DNA of 6,406 nucleotides from Gemmatimonadota bacterium (lineage in GTDB: Bacteria > Gemmatimonadota > Gemmatimonadetes > Gemmatimonadales > GWC2-71-9). The DNA lies in NCBI GenBank assembly GCA_027294815.1, contig JAPULP010000267.1, positions 1 to 6,406 on the forward strand. Reading direction: 5' to 3'. Shown here piece after piece: positions 1 through 6,262 of the stretch. The notes beneath the pieces are model-generated. The model worked only from the letters and a program-made list of their open reading frames with translations. It was not told the DNA's origin and did no database searches. The number at the start of each line of letters is the position of its first letter. Within the stretch, counting starts at the first letter, position 1. Both the position numbers and the translations under genes were made by a program.

Positions 1-1
1 A

Positions 2-241
2 GTGCGTTTGGTGATGCGGATCGCCGACGACAGACTTCCTTTTGGAGGGACTTGGACCTATGAAATCCATGAGGAAGCGGGCGGGAGCCGAATCACCATC
101 ACGGAGGATGGCGAGATATACAGTCCGTTTTTTCGCGTGATGTCGCGTTTCTTCCTCGGATACCATGGCACACAGGAGAGTTATCTCACCGCTCTGAGCG
201 AGCGTTTTGGCGAGACGCCAACCATCGAGCGGATACGGTAG
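2..241 (+). CDS. SRPBCC/polyketide-cyclase-like protein, C-terminal part (5' end outside window)
   Basis: The frame is open from the first complete codon and ends in TAG at 239-241, leaving 79 residues of a protein whose start lies upstream; the GTG at position 2 is only the first in-frame codon, not a supported start. The visible part looks like the C-terminal half of an SRPBCC (START/Bet v1-like) domain: a beta strand with Trp-Thr-Tyr-Glu-Ile, a turn Gly-Gly-Ser, a strand Arg-Ile-Thr-Ile-Thr-Glu-Asp-Gly, then Ser-Pro-Phe-Phe-Arg-Val-Met-Ser-Arg-Phe leading into the long C-terminal helix that closes the ligand cavity (Tyr-Leu-Thr-Ala-Leu-Ser-Glu-Arg-Phe-Gly). Proteins of this fold bind hydrophobic ligands or act as small cyclases or hydratases; no substrate can be inferred here. 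No signal peptide or membrane segment is visible in the part present. The domain call is by recognition of the strand-turn-helix pattern and is fairly secure; any specific function is unknown. Confidence 0.72.
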   Translation: MRLVMRIADDRLPFGGTWTYEIHEEAGGSRITITEDGEIYSPFFRVMSRFFLGYHGTQESYLTALSERFGETPTIERIR

Positions 242-437
242 AGACCTTCCGGATTTCGCAGGTTACGGCTACCGTTGCGTGACCTTTTTCTTAACCCCGC
301 TCCACCGTCCCAATGGCCACGGAAGCTTTGTTTTCCCCTTCGGGGATCGGAACGTCGTATCCTTGCGCGCACCCCTTCCCGGCGGCGCTCGTGGCATCTT
401 CCGCTTCGATCGTGTGTCCCAGACTCCACGGCCTGGC
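242..437. other. Leader between SRPBCC gene and MFS gene
   Basis: This 196-base stretch has no supported gene. It contains a short C-rich/G-rich hairpin (334-346, TCCCC-TTC-GGGGA) without a T-run on either strand, so it does not qualify as an intrinsic terminator. No convincing -35/-10 pair was found. The reading frame of the downstream transporter stays open through it, from an ATG at 207, but the translation (Arg/Pro/Gly-rich, no family resemblance) looks non-coding. Confidence 0.5.
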
Positions 438-1763
438 ATGGTGACCGCCGATCGGGTGATTCGCGGTTATTTCCTCATTTCAGGTTTGTATACTCTGGCG
501 GCGGCACTCATTTGGGGCGTCAACACGTTGTTTTTGCTCGACGCCGGACTCGATATCTTCGGCGTTTTTGTTGCCAACGGAGCGTATACGGCCGGGATGG
601 TCATCTTCGAGATCCCCACGGGCGTGCTGGCGGACACACGCGGACGTCGCGTGTCCTTCTTGTTGAGTGTCGTCATCTTGAGCATGACGACGGTGGCGTA
701 TGTCGCGGCGGCACGAATGGGAGGCGGGCTGGGCAGCTTCGTGATCGTCTCCGTTTTCATGGGTCTTGGTTTCACGTTCTACTCGGGGGCTGTCGAGGCA
801 TGGTTGGTCGATGCGTTGAAGGCGGCAGACTACGGCGGTCAACTCGATCACGTATTCGCCCGCGGCGCGATGGTAACCGGTTCAGCGATGCTGGTGGGCA
901 CGGTTACCGGCGGTTTGTTGGGAAGCATCGATCTGGCGGTTCCGTACCTAGTTCGTGCAGGGATGCTCGTCGCGGTATTCGGCGTTGCGTTCGTGGTGAT
1001 GCACGATCTGGGGTTTACGGCGCGCGCTCTGCGGTGGTCGGACATTCCCCGCGAGATGCGAGCGGTGGCGCGCGAAAGCATGACGTACGGTTGGAATCGA
1101 CGGCCGGTGCGGCTCTTGATGCTTTGCTCCGCCGTGCAGATGGGGTTTCTTACGTGGGGCTTCTACGCGTGGCAGCCGTATCTGCTGGAACTGTTGGGAC
1201 GGGACGTGGTGTGGGTAGCCGGTATCGTGGCGGCGCTGATAGCCGCGTCCACCATAGCTGGTAATGCGTTGACCTATTGGTTGACACGGTTTTGTGGGCA
1301 TCGGTCGACACTGTTGCTGTGGTCTGCCGGTGTCCAGACCGTGGCGGCGGTGGGTGTTGGGCTCGTGGGATCTTTTTGGGCTGCCGTGGCGTTGCTGCTC
1401 GTCGTCACCGGGGCGATGGGTGTCGCCGGGCCGGTGAAGCAGGCTTTCCTGCATCAAATGGTGCCGTCCGCGCAAAGGGCGTCGGTCCTTTCGTTTCACT
1501 CGCTCGTCGCTAGCGCCGGCGGCGTCGGCGCGCAGGGGAGCCTTGGGTATCTCGCACGGGTGCGATCGATAGCCGATGGATATGTGGTCGGGGGACTCTT
1601 CACACTGCTGGCGATTCCCGTGCTCGTGCTTTTGCGCCGGCGCCACGAAGATGCAGACCGCATCGTCGGTGACCGGGCCGGCCAGCGGGCGGCGTGCGCC
1701 GCGCAGGGGCTGCCGGAAGTCACGCAGGTCGATACGACTACGCACCGGGCAGTGGGTACTTGA
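438..1763 (+). CDS. MFS transporter (12 predicted membrane helices)
   Basis: A 441-residue integral membrane protein of the major facilitator superfamily, moving an unidentified small solute across the inner membrane, probably driven by the proton gradient. The first helix begins at about residue 11 (Tyr-Phe-Leu-Ile-Ser-Gly-Leu-Tyr) and the second ends in Glu-Ile-Pro-Thr-Gly. The MFS loop 2-3 signature (motif A, Gly-Val-Leu-Ala-Asp-Thr-Arg-Gly-Arg-Arg) is at residues 62-71. About six further hydrophobic segments end near residue 187, before a polar central loop (about 190-222, including Arg-Trp-Ser-Asp-Ile-Pro-Arg-Glu). The second six-helix half follows, to about residue 400, then an Arg-rich cytoplasmic tail of about 40 residues. 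The length is usual for the family. The start was set at ATG 438 because the protein then opens just before helix 1; there is no clear Shine-Dalgarno sequence, GTG 441 is equally possible, and the longer frame from 207 adds unlikely sequence. The oxidoreductase gene starts 33 bases after the stop, which suggests one transcript. Substrate unknown. Confidence 0.88.
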   Translation: MVTADRVIRGYFLISGLYTLAAALIWGVNTLFLLDAGLDIFGVFVANGAYTAGMVIFEIPTGVLADTRGRRVSFLLSVVILSMTTVAYVAAARMGGGLGSFVIVSVFMGLGFTFYSGAVEAWLVDALKAADYGGQLDHVFARGAMVTGSAMLVGTVTGGLLGSIDLAVPYLVRAGMLVAVFGVAFVVMHDLGFTARALRWSDIPREMRAVARESMTYGWNRRPVRLLMLCSAVQMGFLTWGFYAWQPYLLELLGRDVVWVAGIVAALIAASTIAGNALTYWLTRFCGHRSTLLLWSAGVQTVAAVGVGLVGSFWAAVALLLVVTGAMGVAGPVKQAFLHQMVPSAQRASVLSFHSLVASAGGVGAQGSLGYLARVRSIADGYVVGGLFTLLAIPVLVLLRRRHEDADRIVGDRAGQRAACAAQGLPEVTQVDTTTHRAVGT

Positions 1764-1781
1764 CCTAAAGCAGAAAAGGGG

Positions 1782-1788
1782 AAGGAGG
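1782..1788 (+). promoter_or_regulatory. Strong Shine-Dalgarno site of the oxidoreductase gene
   Basis: AAGGAGG, nearly the full anti-16S complement, lies 8 bases before ATG 1797. It fixes that start and lies within the short gap after the transporter stop codon, as expected for the second gene of an operon. Confidence 0.85.
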
Positions 1789-1796
1789 GCGACACG

Positions 1797-3188
1797 ATGA
1801 CCTCACCTGAACAGTTCGACGCGATCGTCATCGGGACAGGTCAGGGTGGTAAGCCGCTCGCCGCCGCGTTGGCCAAGGCCGGTTGGAAGACCGCCATTCT
1901 CGAGCGTGCGGATTTGGTTGGTGGCACATGCGTCACCGTGGGTTGTACACCGACCAAAACCATGGTTGGAATCGCGCGGGTCGCACATCTTGCGCGCCGT
2001 GCGGCAGATTACGGTGTAAACGTTGGATCGGTAGTCGTAGATCAACAAGTGGTGCGAAGGCGCAAACGGGACATTGTCGACATGTTCAGCAGCGGAAGCC
2101 GCCGTGGCATGGAGAAACTCGAGCACAACACCCTCATCATGGGAGAGGGACGGTTCACAGGACCGCGAGAACTCGAAGTCACGATGAATGACGGCAGTGG
2201 TACCCGCCACATCGAGGCCGAGAAGATTTTCATCAATGCCGGCGCGCGACCTAGGGTCCCTCCAATACCCGGACTTCAGGACGTCTCATCTCTCGACTCG
2301 ACCAGCATCATGGAGTTGGATCAGGTGCCGCGCCATCTGGTCGTGCTCGGTGGCGGCTATGTGGGACTCGAGTTCGGACAGATGTTTCGCCGGTTCGGGA
2401 GTGATGTGACGATTGTTAATGTTGGGAATCGTCTTGTGAGTCGTGAGGATCCAGACGTCGCTGAGAAGATCGCAGAGATCCTCCGCGAGGATGGGATCGA
2501 CATCCGATTGAGCACCAACATTGAAAGGATCGACGGTGACGCGCGGAGCATTCAGGTCGGCGTGCGGGGTCCCGCAGGCGAAGAGACGATTGAAGGATCG
2601 CATCTTCTCGTTGCTACGGGCCGTGTGCCCAACACCGACACGCTGAATCTCGAGGTGGCCGGTGTCGCGGTAGATGAACGCGGCTTCATCACGGTCAACG
2701 AGCGGTTGGAGACAAACGTCGCCGGAATCTGGGCGCTTGGCGATATCACCGGCGGACCGGCGTTTACCCATATCGCCTATGACGATTTTCGGGTTCTGCG
2801 TGACAACCTGTTGCACGAAGGCCAGGCCACCACCGTCGGGCGTCTGGTTCCCTATTGTGTGTTCATCGACCCCGAATTGGGCAGGGTCGGTGTGAGCGAG
2901 GAACAGGCGAAAGCGCGCGGTTTGAACTATCAAGTTGTCAGCATGCCGATGACCCACGTCGCTCGGGCACTCGAAGTGGACGAAACAAGAGGGTTCATGA
3001 AGGCCGTGATCGATGCCGACTCGAAGCAGATACTCGGCTGTGCGATCTTGGGGATCGCCGGCGGCGAGATCATGTCGCAGCTCCAGATCGCCATGATGGG
3101 CAACGTGCCGGCCACCGAGCTGCGCGACGCTATCTTTGCCCATCCGTGCCTGTCCGAGGCGTTTAATAATCTGTTTGCGGGAATTTAG
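1797..3188 (+). CDS. FAD-dependent pyridine nucleotide-disulfide oxidoreductase, mercuric reductase/lipoamide dehydrogenase-like
   Basis: A 463-residue cytoplasmic flavoenzyme of the class I disulfide reductase family (lipoamide dehydrogenase, glutathione reductase, MerA). The FAD Rossmann motif Gly-Thr-Gly-Gln-Gly-Gly is at residues 13-18 and the acidic ribose-binding Glu at 36. The redox-active disulfide is Cys45-Val-Thr-Val-Gly-Cys50, followed by Thr-Pro-Thr-Lys54. The NAD(P) motif Gly-Gly-Gly-Tyr-Val-Gly is at 185-190 with Glu192; the second FAD contact Ala-Leu-Gly-Asp is at 313-316. The dimerisation domain runs from about 350 to the end and keeps the catalytic His449-Pro...Glu454 pair. 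It lacks the N-terminal heavy-metal-binding domain and the C-terminal Cys pair of true MerA, so mercury reduction is not supported. The residue ending the second NAD(P) strand is Asn208 rather than the Glu typical of NAD-preferring lipoamide dehydrogenases, so cofactor preference is open. No lipoamide complex genes are nearby. The enzyme family is certain; the disulfide substrate is unknown. Confidence 0.93.
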   Translation: MTSPEQFDAIVIGTGQGGKPLAAALAKAGWKTAILERADLVGGTCVTVGCTPTKTMVGIARVAHLARRAADYGVNVGSVVVDQQVVRRRKRDIVDMFSSGSRRGMEKLEHNTLIMGEGRFTGPRELEVTMNDGSGTRHIEAEKIFINAGARPRVPPIPGLQDVSSLDSTSIMELDQVPRHLVVLGGGYVGLEFGQMFRRFGSDVTIVNVGNRLVSREDPDVAEKIAEILREDGIDIRLSTNIERIDGDARSIQVGVRGPAGEETIEGSHLLVATGRVPNTDTLNLEVAGVAVDERGFITVNERLETNVAGIWALGDITGGPAFTHIAYDDFRVLRDNLLHEGQATTVGRLVPYCVFIDPELGRVGVSEEQAKARGLNYQVVSMPMTHVARALEVDETRGFMKAVIDADSKQILGCAILGIAGGEIMSQLQIAMMGNVPATELRDAIFAHPCLSEAFNNLFAGI

Positions 3189-3189
3189 C

Positions 3190-3205
3190 GGACGGAAGGA
3201 CGGAA
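3190..3205 (+). repeat. Tandem 8-mer, two exact copies
   Basis: GGACGGAA occurs twice back to back, starting one base after the oxidoreductase stop codon and followed by a degenerate G/A-rich continuation. It is too short to assign a role; it may simply reflect slippage in purine-rich sequence. Confidence 0.5.
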
Positions 3206-3278
3206 AGGTGGAAATCCTGTATGGTACAGCGAAGGGACGAGGGCACGCCTGTTGAGCGTCAACGGCACTCCCTGAAGC

Positions 3279-3309
3279 CGGGTGTGTATGCTGAACGACA
3301 CCATACCCG
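3279..3309 (+). other. Possible leader hairpin before the M16 peptidase gene
   Basis: CGGGTGTG (3279-3286) can pair with CATACCCG (3302-3309) over 8 bp, including one G-U pair, around a 15-base loop. It ends 3 bases before the ribosome binding site and is followed by only three T residues, so it is not a good intrinsic terminator. It could modulate translation or mRNA stability, but a stem of this size can arise by chance. The rest of the 137-base gap (3189-3325) shows no clear promoter. Confidence 0.3.
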
Positions 3310-3312
3310 TTT

Positions 3313-3317
3313 AGGAG
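3313..3317 (+). promoter_or_regulatory. Shine-Dalgarno site that fixes the peptidase start
   Basis: AGGAG lies 8 bases before ATG 3326. Together with the signal peptide that begins at this ATG, it decides for this start over an in-frame ATG at 3221, which has no comparable site. Confidence 0.8.
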
Positions 3318-3325
3318 CAAGTTCC

Positions 3326-6142
3326 ATGAAGTCACGCTCGTTTTCCGTCTTCCTTCCGGCCCTGGCTCTCGCGGTCGCGACCGCGGCGCCGCTTGTGGCG
3401 CAGGATGTCGATCTTGCATCTCACCTGCCGACCGACACCTCGGTAACGACCGGAGTGTTCGACAACGGGTTACGGTACTACATCCGAGCCAACACCCGCC
3501 CTGAGGAGCGGGCGGAGCTGCGACTCGTGGTCAATGCGGGGTCGATTCTCGAGGACGACGACCAATTAGGGCTGGCGCATTTCGTCGAACACATGGCCTT
3601 TAACGGCACTCGCAATTATCCCAAGCAGGAACTAGTGGAGTATCTGGAACGCATCGGTATGCGCTTCGGGCCCGACATCAACGCGTACACGACCTTTGAC
3701 GAAACGGTGTACATGTTGACCGTCCCGACTGACACGGTGGAGGTGTTCGAGCAGGCGTTCCAGATACTCGAGGATTGGGCGCATCAGGTCAGCTTCGACG
3801 ACAGCGAAATCGACCTCGAGCGAGGTGTGGTCATCGAAGAGTGGCGTCTTGGACGGGGAGCCGCAGCCCGGATGCGCGACAAGCAGTTTCCGGTGCTGTT
3901 CAAAGATTCCCGCTACGCGGAGCGTCTTCCCATCGGTGACCCGGAAGTACTCGGCCAATTCTTCTACGCGACGCTCAAGCGTTTCTATGGTGATTGGTAT
4001 CGTCCGGACTTGATGGCGGTAATTGCGGTTGGGGATTTTGACGTTGCTCAGGTCGAAAATTTGATCCGACGCCACTTCGCCGACATTCCCGGCGCGACTA
4101 ATCCGCGACCCCGTGTGGCGTACGGCGTTCCGGACCACGAGGAGACACTCGTTACGATTGCCACGGACGCCGAGGCGACCAGCTCCGATGTCTCGGTGTA
4201 TTTCAAGCAATCGTTGCGAAGCCAGCAGACAGTTGGTGCGTACCGTCGAGGCATCGTGGAAACCCTGTACAACAGTATGTTGAACACGAGATTTTTCGAG
4301 ATCACGCAAGAACCGGACGCTCCGTTCCTGGGTGCGGGCTCCGGTCAAGGGCGCTTGGTGCGATCGGGCGAGGTATACTTTCTTGGCGCAGGGGTCCGCG
4401 ACGGCGGAGCGCTGGAGGGACTCGAAGGGATTCTCACAGAAGCGGCCCGGGTGGCGCGCTTCGGGTTCGCGGAATCCGAACTGAGCCGCGCTCGCGCGAA
4501 TCTGCTCCGTGGTATGGAGCTGGCCTACGCCGAACGGGAAAAAACGCCTTCAGCGCGCTATGCCGCCGAGTATGTGCGCGCGTTCCTAGAAGACGAGCCA
4601 ATCCCCGGAATCGCATTCGAGTACAGCCTGCATCAGCAATTCGCACCGAGTGTGATGGTTGACGAGGTCAATCGGTTGGCACAAGAATGGCTGGTAGATC
4701 GCAATCGCGTCATTCTGGTGACGGCACCAGATAAGGCGGACGTAACCGTTCCCAGTGCTGCGGAACTGCTGGCGGTGTTCGATGCCGTCGACCGCAAAGA
4801 GATCGCACCATACGAGGATGTTGTGGCGGACGCGCCGCTCCTCGCGGTGTTGCCAACACCCTCGGCCATTGTCAGCGAAGAACATGTCGAAGAGATCGGC
4901 GTTACCGAGTGGCGGTTGGCCAACGGCGTTCGCATCTTGCTCAAACCGACGGATTATCAAGATGATCAAGTTGTATTTCGCGCGACGAGTCCCGGTGGCC
5001 ATTCACTCGTCGACAATAGCGACTTCTTGGCCGCGGCCACCGCGACAACCGTGGTCGGTCAGGGCGGGCTCGGCGAGCTGTCGCTGATCGACCTGCAGAA
5101 AGTGCTGGCCGGCAAGGCGGTTCGGGTCACACCGTTTATTTCGCAGTCGAGCGAGGGCATGTCGGGTAGCGCTTCGCCCAAAGATCTGCTGACGATGTTC
5201 CAGCTTATATATCTCCGGTTTACTGCTCCGCGGATGGACGAATCGGCGTTTGTCGCGTTCGAACAGCGGGCACGCGCGAGCCTCGAGAACGCCGGTGCGA
5301 ACCCCCGGGCGGTGTTTCAGGACACAGTGGCGGTGACGATGTCTCAGCACCATTACCGGACTCGTCCACTCACCGTCGAGCTTCTCTCGGAGTTGGATCT
5401 CGGAACCTCTTTCGATGTGTACCGCGACCGGTTTGCCGACGCCAGTGATTTTTCATTCGTCTTCGTCGGCAATGTCGATATCGACAGCATGAGAGCGCCG
5501 ATCGAGACCTACTTGGGTGGATTGCCGTCCCTCCATCGGGACGAGACGTGGCGGGATCCCGGCATCAACCCACCGACGGGGGTGATCCGGAAGACGGTGC
5601 GCCGCGGGGTGGAACCGCAAAGCCAAACGCAAATCATCTTCACGGGCGAGGTACAGTACACGCGAGACAACCGGTACGCCATGCAGTCGATGACGCAGGT
5701 GTTGCAAACATGGTTGCGGAAAACGTTGCGTGAGGAGTTGGGCGGAACATATAACGTCAGCGTCAGCGGGAGCATCTCGCGATTTCCCAAAGAACGCTAC
5801 CGTATCACCATCGCGTTCGGCTCGGCGCCCGAGCGGGCGGACGAATTGGCGGCTACGGTCTTCCACCACATCGACAGTCTCAGAACGACGGGCCCCACGC
5901 TCGATGACATCGTCAAGGTCCAAGAAAGTCAACGCCGCGCCCGAGAGACGAACCTCAGAAGAAACCAATATTGGCTAGGGCAGTTGATCGGGCACGTCAC
6001 CGACGGAACCGACCCCCGCCAGATACTTCGGGGATCGGAGCTCGTCGACGGGCTCGACCCCGAAACGGTACGGAGTGCCGCGTTTCGTTTCTTCGACCTG
6101 GAGAACTATGTGCATGCGGTGTTGTTGCCGGAAAACAGATGA
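3326..6142 (+). CDS. Secreted M16 family zinc metallopeptidase, PqqL-like, full-length four-domain
   Basis: A 938-residue insulinase/pitrilysin-family peptidase, matching the single-chain PqqL type (about 930 residues) that cleaves peptides or small unfolded proteins outside the cytoplasm. It opens with Met-Lys-Ser-Arg, a hydrophobic stretch (about 6-22) and a likely signal peptidase I site near residues 25-26 (Leu-Val-Ala/Gln). Domain 1 carries the inverted zinc motif His85-Phe-Val-Glu88-His89. The third ligand is probably Glu172 within Glu-Arg-Gly-Val-Val-Ile-Glu-Glu-Trp-Arg (165-174), the form seen in PqqL. Domain 2 (about 208-385) has the Phe-Tyr-x-x-Trp-Tyr-x-Pro and Ala-Val-Gly-Asp elements. 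Domain 3 starts at Leu-Ala-Asn-Gly (531-534) and has no zinc motif where it would be expected (566-577, Ala/Thr-rich), as usual for the inactive half. Domain 4 (about 690-880) has the substrate-binding Gly-Gly-Thr-Tyr at 806-809. No frameshift is seen. In E. coli, PqqL is periplasmic and linked to ferredoxin processing for iron uptake; no such partner is visible here, so the substrate is unknown. Not evidence for PQQ synthesis. Confidence 0.95.
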   Translation: MKSRSFSVFLPALALAVATAAPLVAQDVDLASHLPTDTSVTTGVFDNGLRYYIRANTRPEERAELRLVVNAGSILEDDDQLGLAHFVEHMAFNGTRNYPKQELVEYLERIGMRFGPDINAYTTFDETVYMLTVPTDTVEVFEQAFQILEDWAHQVSFDDSEIDLERGVVIEEWRLGRGAAARMRDKQFPVLFKDSRYAERLPIGDPEVLGQFFYATLKRFYGDWYRPDLMAVIAVGDFDVAQVENLIRRHFADIPGATNPRPRVAYGVPDHEETLVTIATDAEATSSDVSVYFKQSLRSQQTVGAYRRGIVETLYNSMLNTRFFEITQEPDAPFLGAGSGQGRLVRSGEVYFLGAGVRDGGALEGLEGILTEAARVARFGFAESELSRARANLLRGMELAYAEREKTPSARYAAEYVRAFLEDEPIPGIAFEYSLHQQFAPSVMVDEVNRLAQEWLVDRNRVILVTAPDKADVTVPSAAELLAVFDAVDRKEIAPYEDVVADAPLLAVLPTPSAIVSEEHVEEIGVTEWRLANGVRILLKPTDYQDDQVVFRATSPGGHSLVDNSDFLAAATATTVVGQGGLGELSLIDLQKVLAGKAVRVTPFISQSSEGMSGSASPKDLLTMFQLIYLRFTAPRMDESAFVAFEQRARASLENAGANPRAVFQDTVAVTMSQHHYRTRPLTVELLSELDLGTSFDVYRDRFADASDFSFVFVGNVDIDSMRAPIETYLGGLPSLHRDETWRDPGINPPTGVIRKTVRRGVEPQSQTQIIFTGEVQYTRDNRYAMQSMTQVLQTWLRKTLREELGGTYNVSVSGSISRFPKERYRITIAFGSAPERADELAATVFHHIDSLRTTGPTLDDIVKVQESQRRARETNLRRNQYWLGQLIGHVTDGTDPRQILRGSELVDGLDPETVRSAAFRFFDLENYVHAVLLPENR

Positions 6143-6161
6143 TATGTGGGGTGTGCAGCAT

Positions 6162-6241
6162 CGAATATCCAATATCCAATATCCGATATCCAATATTGAA
6201 GATGGAGCTTTGGATATTGGATATTCAATATTGGATATTCG
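6162..6241. repeat. AT-rich heptanucleotide array forming a 32-bp imperfect inverted repeat
   Basis: The left arm (6162-6193) contains consecutive heptads: AATATCC at 6164, 6171 and 6178, GATATCC at 6185, then degenerate AATATTG at 6192. The right arm (6210-6241) holds the complementary unit: TGGATAT at 6211, 6218 and 6232, TCAATAT at 6225 and TCGGTAT at 6239. The two 32-base arms are complementary at 29 positions; of the three exceptions one can form G-U in RNA and two are adjacent mismatches. The loop is 16 bases (6194-6209, ending in GATGGAGCT). By direct count 54 of the 80 bases are A or T, against a clearly GC-rich surround. There is no T-run after the stem, so this is not a classical terminator, though it lies just after the peptidase stop. 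Possible roles: a dispersed short tandem repeat family, a small hairpin mobile element, or an mRNA-stabilising or transcription-attenuating stem. Confidence 0.9.
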
Positions 6242-6252
6242 GTATTGAGGTC

Positions 6253-6258
6253 GGGAGG
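6253..6258 (+). promoter_or_regulatory. Shine-Dalgarno site of the uridine kinase gene
   Basis: GGGAGG lies 4 bases before ATG 6263, a somewhat short spacing. It begins 11 bases after the end of the inverted repeat, so a folded stem could influence ribosome access. Confidence 0.65.
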
Positions 6259-6262
6259 CGTC

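Noticed and set aside
334..346. Possible intrinsic terminator (TCCCC-TTC-GGGGA)
   Set aside because: The stem is only 5 bp and no T-run follows on the plus strand or on the minus strand.
948..1745. Minus-strand open frame (265 codons) opposite the MFS gene
   Set aside because: The translation is Arg/His/Pro-rich low-complexity sequence with no recognisable fold; it mirrors the codon bias of the transporter gene.
1797..3188. Mercury resistance operon
   Set aside because: No MerR, MerT or MerP is present, and the oxidoreductase lacks the mercury-binding cysteines of MerA.
3221..3325. N-terminal extension of the peptidase from an upstream in-frame ATG
   Set aside because: It would put 35 polar residues before a clear signal peptide and has no suitable ribosome binding site, whereas ATG 3326 has AGGAG at 8 bases.
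2286..3419. Long minus-strand open frame (377 codons) opposite the oxidoreductase gene
   Set aside because: It lies antisense to a gene with clear catalytic motifs, its translation is rich in Arg, His and Pro without any family pattern, and long antisense frames are expected in GC-rich coding DNA.
6162..6241. CRISPR array
   Set aside because: The repeat unit is 7 bases and contiguous, without unique spacers, and no cas genes are present.
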